Shown here in pieces: positions 62,995-64,000 of a DNA stretch of 64,000 nucleotides (position 1 is its first letter; every line of letters begins with the position of its first letter). Under the pieces are notes generated by a model. That model made no database searches, was not told the origin of the DNA, and saw nothing but the letters and a program-made list of their open reading frames with translations. The position numbers and the translations under genes were made by a program. The DNA comes from Bacteroides faecis MAJ27. Its GTDB lineage: Bacteria > Bacteroidota > Bacteroidia > Bacteroidales > Bacteroidaceae. The DNA lies in assembly GCF_900106755.1 (NCBI RefSeq), contig NZ_FNNN01000025.1, positions 24,387 through 88,386 of the forward strand, written 5' to 3'.

Positions 62995-63416
62995 ATGAGT
63001 CAAATCAAGTATTCTAAAGTAGATAATCTTTCATTTATGCTCCGGTTAAAAATTATATCTGGATATATACCACTACTTCTTTTATTTAAGCATCATTATA
63101 GGTTTAGTATGACTGGTATACAAAAAAATGGAAAATTTGGGGCATGAAGAATTATATATTTAGTCAAAAAAGAGAAGCAGTAAATCAAACTTTTAAGAAA
63201 TTACTTGATTTCTCTTTCTCTGATGATTTTCTACTGCTTCGGGATAATGACAAATTCGATGAGTACCGGATAAAGCGTGAAGTGGCAACAAGTGCCCTGA
63301 GCGGATTAAAACAATATTATACGAGCGACGTTCAACATTCACAAATAGATAAAATATCTGCCTTGTTACAGGAAAAAGAAAACCTGTTGTTTGGAGTGAT
63401 TATCACTGAAAAATAG
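62995..63416 (+). pseudogene. N-terminal remnant of an RteA-like hybrid sensor kinase
   Basis: From ATG 62995 a 50-codon frame (MSQIKYSKVDNLSFMLRLK, then a membrane helix IISGYIPLLLLF) ends at 63147. A second frame (63144-63416) continues with SQKREAVNQTFKKLLDFSFS, LRDNDKFDEYRIKREVAT and IDKISALLQEKENLLFG. Joined, they look like the first membrane span and helical extracytoplasmic sensor region of Bacteroides hybrid kinases such as RteA of conjugative transposons. No second membrane span, kinase or receiver follows; coding ends at 63416. A frame change near 63110-63145 and a 3' truncation make it inactive. Confidence 0.55.
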
Positions 63417-63535
63417 TTTTCTGATTTTATTGTATTATAATAGTATTTACCACCAAAAGCTCCTGTTGATTAAGTATATGTTTTGCTCCCATGCTCTCAC
63501 TTTTTGCTTGTATCGTCTTATTCATCGTTGTTACA

Positions 63536-63571
63536 GCTGTGATAGCAGCTGTGGTAGCAAGTGTGGTAGCA
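63536..63571. repeat. Three 12-bp tandem repeats
   Basis: GCTGTGATAGCA, GCTGTGGTAGCA and AGTGTGGTAGCA directly abut at 63536, 63548 and 63560. Confidence 0.8.
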
Positions 63572-63668
63572 GGCATTTGCTCTCACTCTATATTCATGCT
63601 TTAATACACATTTTTCTTGATATTGTAATCTTGTATTCAGTATGTTAACCTCTTATCTGTCAACTATT

Positions 63669-63734
63669 AATAATTGACGTTCCATCTGTTAATAATTGAT
63701 ATATCAGGTATTAAGATCTGATACTCCCTCTATT
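63669..63734. repeat. Degenerate 22-bp tandem repeats
   Basis: Units at 63669-63690, 63691-63712 and 63713-63734 each begin AA and end TT; the first two begin AATAATTGA. A weaker fourth unit may follow to 63756. Confidence 0.55.
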
Positions 63735-63830
63735 ATTGTGTGATAAATGCTTTTTTCGCTTATGTCCATACTCCTGTTCTTCCTAAGAGAACAGGTTAAT
63801 CGGGACATTGTTATGGTCGGGTTGGTTGAA

Positions 63831-63918
63831 TCGTGCGGTACTTTTACTCCACTCGTGCGTTCATTTCACTCCAATCATGCGTTCCTCCTTATCCACTCAT
63901 GCGGTCCTCTGCTCCCGT
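63831..63918. repeat. Four degenerate 22-bp tandem repeats
   Basis: Units start at 63831, 63853, 63875 and 63897 with TCGTGCGG, TCGTGCGT, TCATGCGT and TCATGCGG; the first three end in CTCCA or TCCAC. Spacing is exactly 22 bp. Confidence 0.75.
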
Positions 63919-63950
63919 CTCCGGTTGTTTCCTGAAGTTTCTTGCCTCTT

Positions 63951-64000
63951 GAAACTCCAGTTCCAGATGGTTTGAAACTTTAGTTTCCCCTGCTTGAAAC
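63951..64000. repeat. GAAACT/AGTTTC palindromes at 22-23 bp spacing, cut by window end
   Basis: GAAAC starts at 63951, 63974 and 63996 (23 and 22 bp apart). The middle copy is GAAACTTTAGTTTC (two 6-bp arms); the first copy, GAAACTCCAGTTCC, is a degenerate version. Confidence 0.7.

Larger units (their letters stand above)
63417..64000. other. 584-bp non-coding region made mostly of short phased repeats
   Basis: No gene is supported. It holds a 12-bp triplet repeat (63536-63571), 22-bp degenerate units (63669-63734), an 8-bp perfect hairpin (63773-63795), further 22-bp units (63831-63918) and GAAACT palindromes at 22-23 bp spacing running off the window end. Confidence 0.6.

Overview
The window looks like a Bacteroides chromosome (B. 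thetaiotaomicron/ovatus-like gut Bacteroidales). Supporting signs are TAnnTTTG -7 promoter boxes, a hybrid two-component (HTCS) glycan sensor, Ser-type sulfatases, GH76/GH29/GH36-type glycosidases, a lipoprotein TamA (TamL), GldH, a PSP1/RicT protein and a DpsL-type ferritin. All calls come from reading the sequence and its translations; no database search was run.

Layout. 1-2.7 kb: the 3' end of a mannan-type polysaccharide locus (a frameshifted LamG surface protein and a GH76 lipoprotein). 2.8-15.8 kb: a small secreted protein, a four-gene minus-strand operon (sulfatase, GH29 fucosidase, GH36/raffinose-synthase-like enzyme, sulfatase), a divergent HTCS that probably senses its product, and a convergent NtrC-type regulator. 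15.8-21.8 kb: cyclophilin lipoprotein, M16 peptidase, MATE pump, HK-REC-Hpt hybrid kinase. 22-34 kb: tamB-tamL, a nucleotidyltransferase, an ABC-F ATPase, an M13 lipoprotein peptidase. 34-47 kb: conserved core (purH, mreBCD-mrdA-rodA; convergent metF-holB-ricT-gldH; a small membrane protein; a Dps-like ferritin).

47.2-57 kb is different: a degraded accessory island. It holds mobile-element-type genes, decayed fragments of a MATE pump and of a second LytTR regulator, a lipoprotein whose signal peptide is split over three frames, an intact LytS/LytTR pair, an Omp85-like barrel with an internal deletion and frameshift, an intact phosphoethanolamine transferase, and an ORF that fuses the start of an adenylating enzyme to the end of an SGNH-like protein. 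An intact RND efflux operon (57.1-62.7 kb) follows, then a truncated RteA-like sensor kinase and repeat-rich non-coding DNA to the window end.

The strongest new observation is a shared promoter architecture in this island. A direct repeat, GTTTC-N15/16-GGTTNGG, lies 41-42 nt upstream of a Bacteroides -7 box at four places: before lytS (minus strand), before the Omp85-like/phosphoethanolamine transferase pair, before the adenylation/SGNH relic and before the RND operon. The ~22-bp repeat spacing is what a LytTR regulator binds, so the local LytS/LytTR pair probably controls an envelope-modification and efflux regulon including itself. A second recurring signal is short degenerate tandem arrays with a 20-23 bp period in non-coding DNA (3.2, 3.4, 21.9, 63.7 and 63.8-64.0 kb).
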